A stretch of DNA of 64,000 nucleotides from an uncultured Litoreibacter sp. (GTDB lineage: Bacteria > Pseudomonadota > Alphaproteobacteria > Rhodobacterales > Rhodobacteraceae). The stretch lies in NCBI GenBank assembly GCA_947501685.1, contig CANMWQ010000003.1, positions 62,001 to 126,000 on the forward strand, given 5' to 3'. This document shows, piece by piece, positions 63,475-64,000 of this stretch. Both the position numbers and the translations under genes were made by a program. Each line of letters opens with the position of its first letter. The stretch's first letter is position 1. The notes under the pieces are model-generated. The model had not been told where the DNA came from. It made no database searches and was given only the letters and a program-made list of their open reading frames with translations.

Positions 63475-64000
63475 CTAGCGCTCAGGGATCAGCCCCTTCG
63501 GACTGAACCGCAGCACCAAGAGGAGCACGAGCCCCATGGTTAGGAGCCGCATATGCGCCGCACTGTCGAGCAGGTGGTCTTTCAACCAATACCCGTCAGC
63601 CATACCCGCCGTGATCAGGTTCATCAGCGCCAGCCCCATCGGCTCGACCTGAACCCAGAGGAACCAGATCAGAAACCCGCCCAGAACGGCGCCGAAATTG
63701 TTGCCAGAGCCGCCAACGATCACCATCACCCAGATCAGGAACGTATAACGCAAAGGCTGGTAACTCGACGGGGTCAGCTGGCTGTCGAGCGTGGTCATCA
63801 TCGCGCCGGCCATGCCGCAGACCGCAGAGCCCAAGATAAACACCTGCAAATGGCGGCGGGTGACGTCCTTGCCCATGGCTTCGGCCGCGACCTCATTGTC
63901 ACGAATGGCCCGCAACATCCGGCCCCAAGGGGAGTTCCACGCGGTTTGCGCCAGCCAAAGCAGGATCAGCAGCACGACGGTGAAAAGCAGCGCGTATATG
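63475..64000 (-). CDS. Branched-chain amino-acid ABC permease (LivM-type), partial
   Basis: C-terminal 174 residues of an inner-membrane permease that runs off the window; the frame is open through base 64000, so the GTG at 63975 is not its start. The LivM signature is SPWGRMLRAIRDNEVAAEAMGKDV, followed by hydrophobic segments and the FSPKGLIPER ending. Together with the adjacent demethylase-like flavoprotein, the missing part may belong to an amino-acid or methylamine-uptake ABC system. Confidence 0.85.
   Translation of the reverse strand, partial: IYALLFTVVLLILLWLAQTAWNSPWGRMLRAIRDNEVAAEAMGKDVTRRHLQVFILGSAVCGMAGAMMTTLDSQLTPSSYQPLRYTFLIWVMVIVGGSGNNFGAVLGGFLIWFLWVQVEPMGLALMNLITAGMADGYWLKDHLLDSAAHMRLLTMGLVLLLVLRFSPKGLIPER

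Overview
The window is a gene-dense, GC-rich chromosomal stretch that looks like a Rhodobacteraceae (Roseobacter-group) alphaproteobacterium. The evidence is CckA of the CtrA phosphorelay, an alphaproteobacterial-type LexA box (GAAC-N7-GAAC) before recA, a Sinorhizobium-like agl operon, glucose breakdown organised around the Entner-Doudoroff (ED) route, cobalamin genes, and many 4-bp ATGA gene overlaps. No prophage, insertion sequence or CRISPR array was seen.

Layout. 1-5.7 kb: a 5'-truncated M20 amidohydrolase, a YcaQ-like glycosylase, an SDR dehydrogenase, an FAD monooxygenase and a compact BCCT-like transporter. 5.7-18.5 kb: a sugar island. glk, bglA and the LacI-type regulator aglR diverge from aglEFGAK (alpha-glucoside ABC uptake plus GH13 glucosidase), followed by edd-eda. 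Together they turn alpha- and beta-glucosides into glucose, glucose-6-phosphate and ED products. zwf-pgl-pgi at 37-40.8 kb supplies the missing steps, and its promoter shares a near-identical palindromic operator with edd. 18.5-23.4 kb: a non-pyrrolysine MttB homologue and a coupled aminotransferase / PEP-mutase-like / TPM-protein operon. 23.5-27.6 kb: a Cys/Ile-rich leader peptide, cysS, a tiny coupled ORF, citramalate synthase, and a squalene-synthase-fold protein without catalytic motifs. 27.6-33.5 kb: cobalamin genes (cobA, cobB, cbiD, cobK), an MFS permease and an AlkA glycosylase. 33.5-37 kb: esterase, HNH protein, ureohydrolase and radical SAM enzyme. 41.3-45.9 kb: tRNA-Gly(CCC) and a corrinoid/folate one-carbon operon (small protein, MetF-like, methyl-H4folate methyltransferase, RACo-type activator). 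46-64 kb: housekeeping genes (ppx, rlmE, a FrhB-like flavoprotein, UPF0178, a second ureohydrolase, guaB, rsmB, cckA, recA, alaS), a dimethylglycine/sarcosine-dehydrogenase-like flavoprotein fused to GcvT, and the edge of a LivM-type permease.

Most striking signal: immediately upstream of cysS lies a 14-codon ORF, MTKTCIIICCCITI, with 4 Cys and 5 Ile codons. It is followed by inverted repeats. The downstream genes charge tRNA-Cys (cysS) and make the isoleucine precursor citramalate (cimA). This looks like a dual Cys/Ile-sensing attenuation leader. Other notable signals are a sharp internal GC drop in cysS just after its KMSKS loop, a bank of alternative hairpins before cimA, a shared ED-pathway operator, matching Gly/Arg-rich C-terminal tails on two adjacent corrinoid-system proteins, and four convergent gene pairs whose stop codons share one CTAG.

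All calls come from reading the sequence and family knowledge. No database search or folding program was run.
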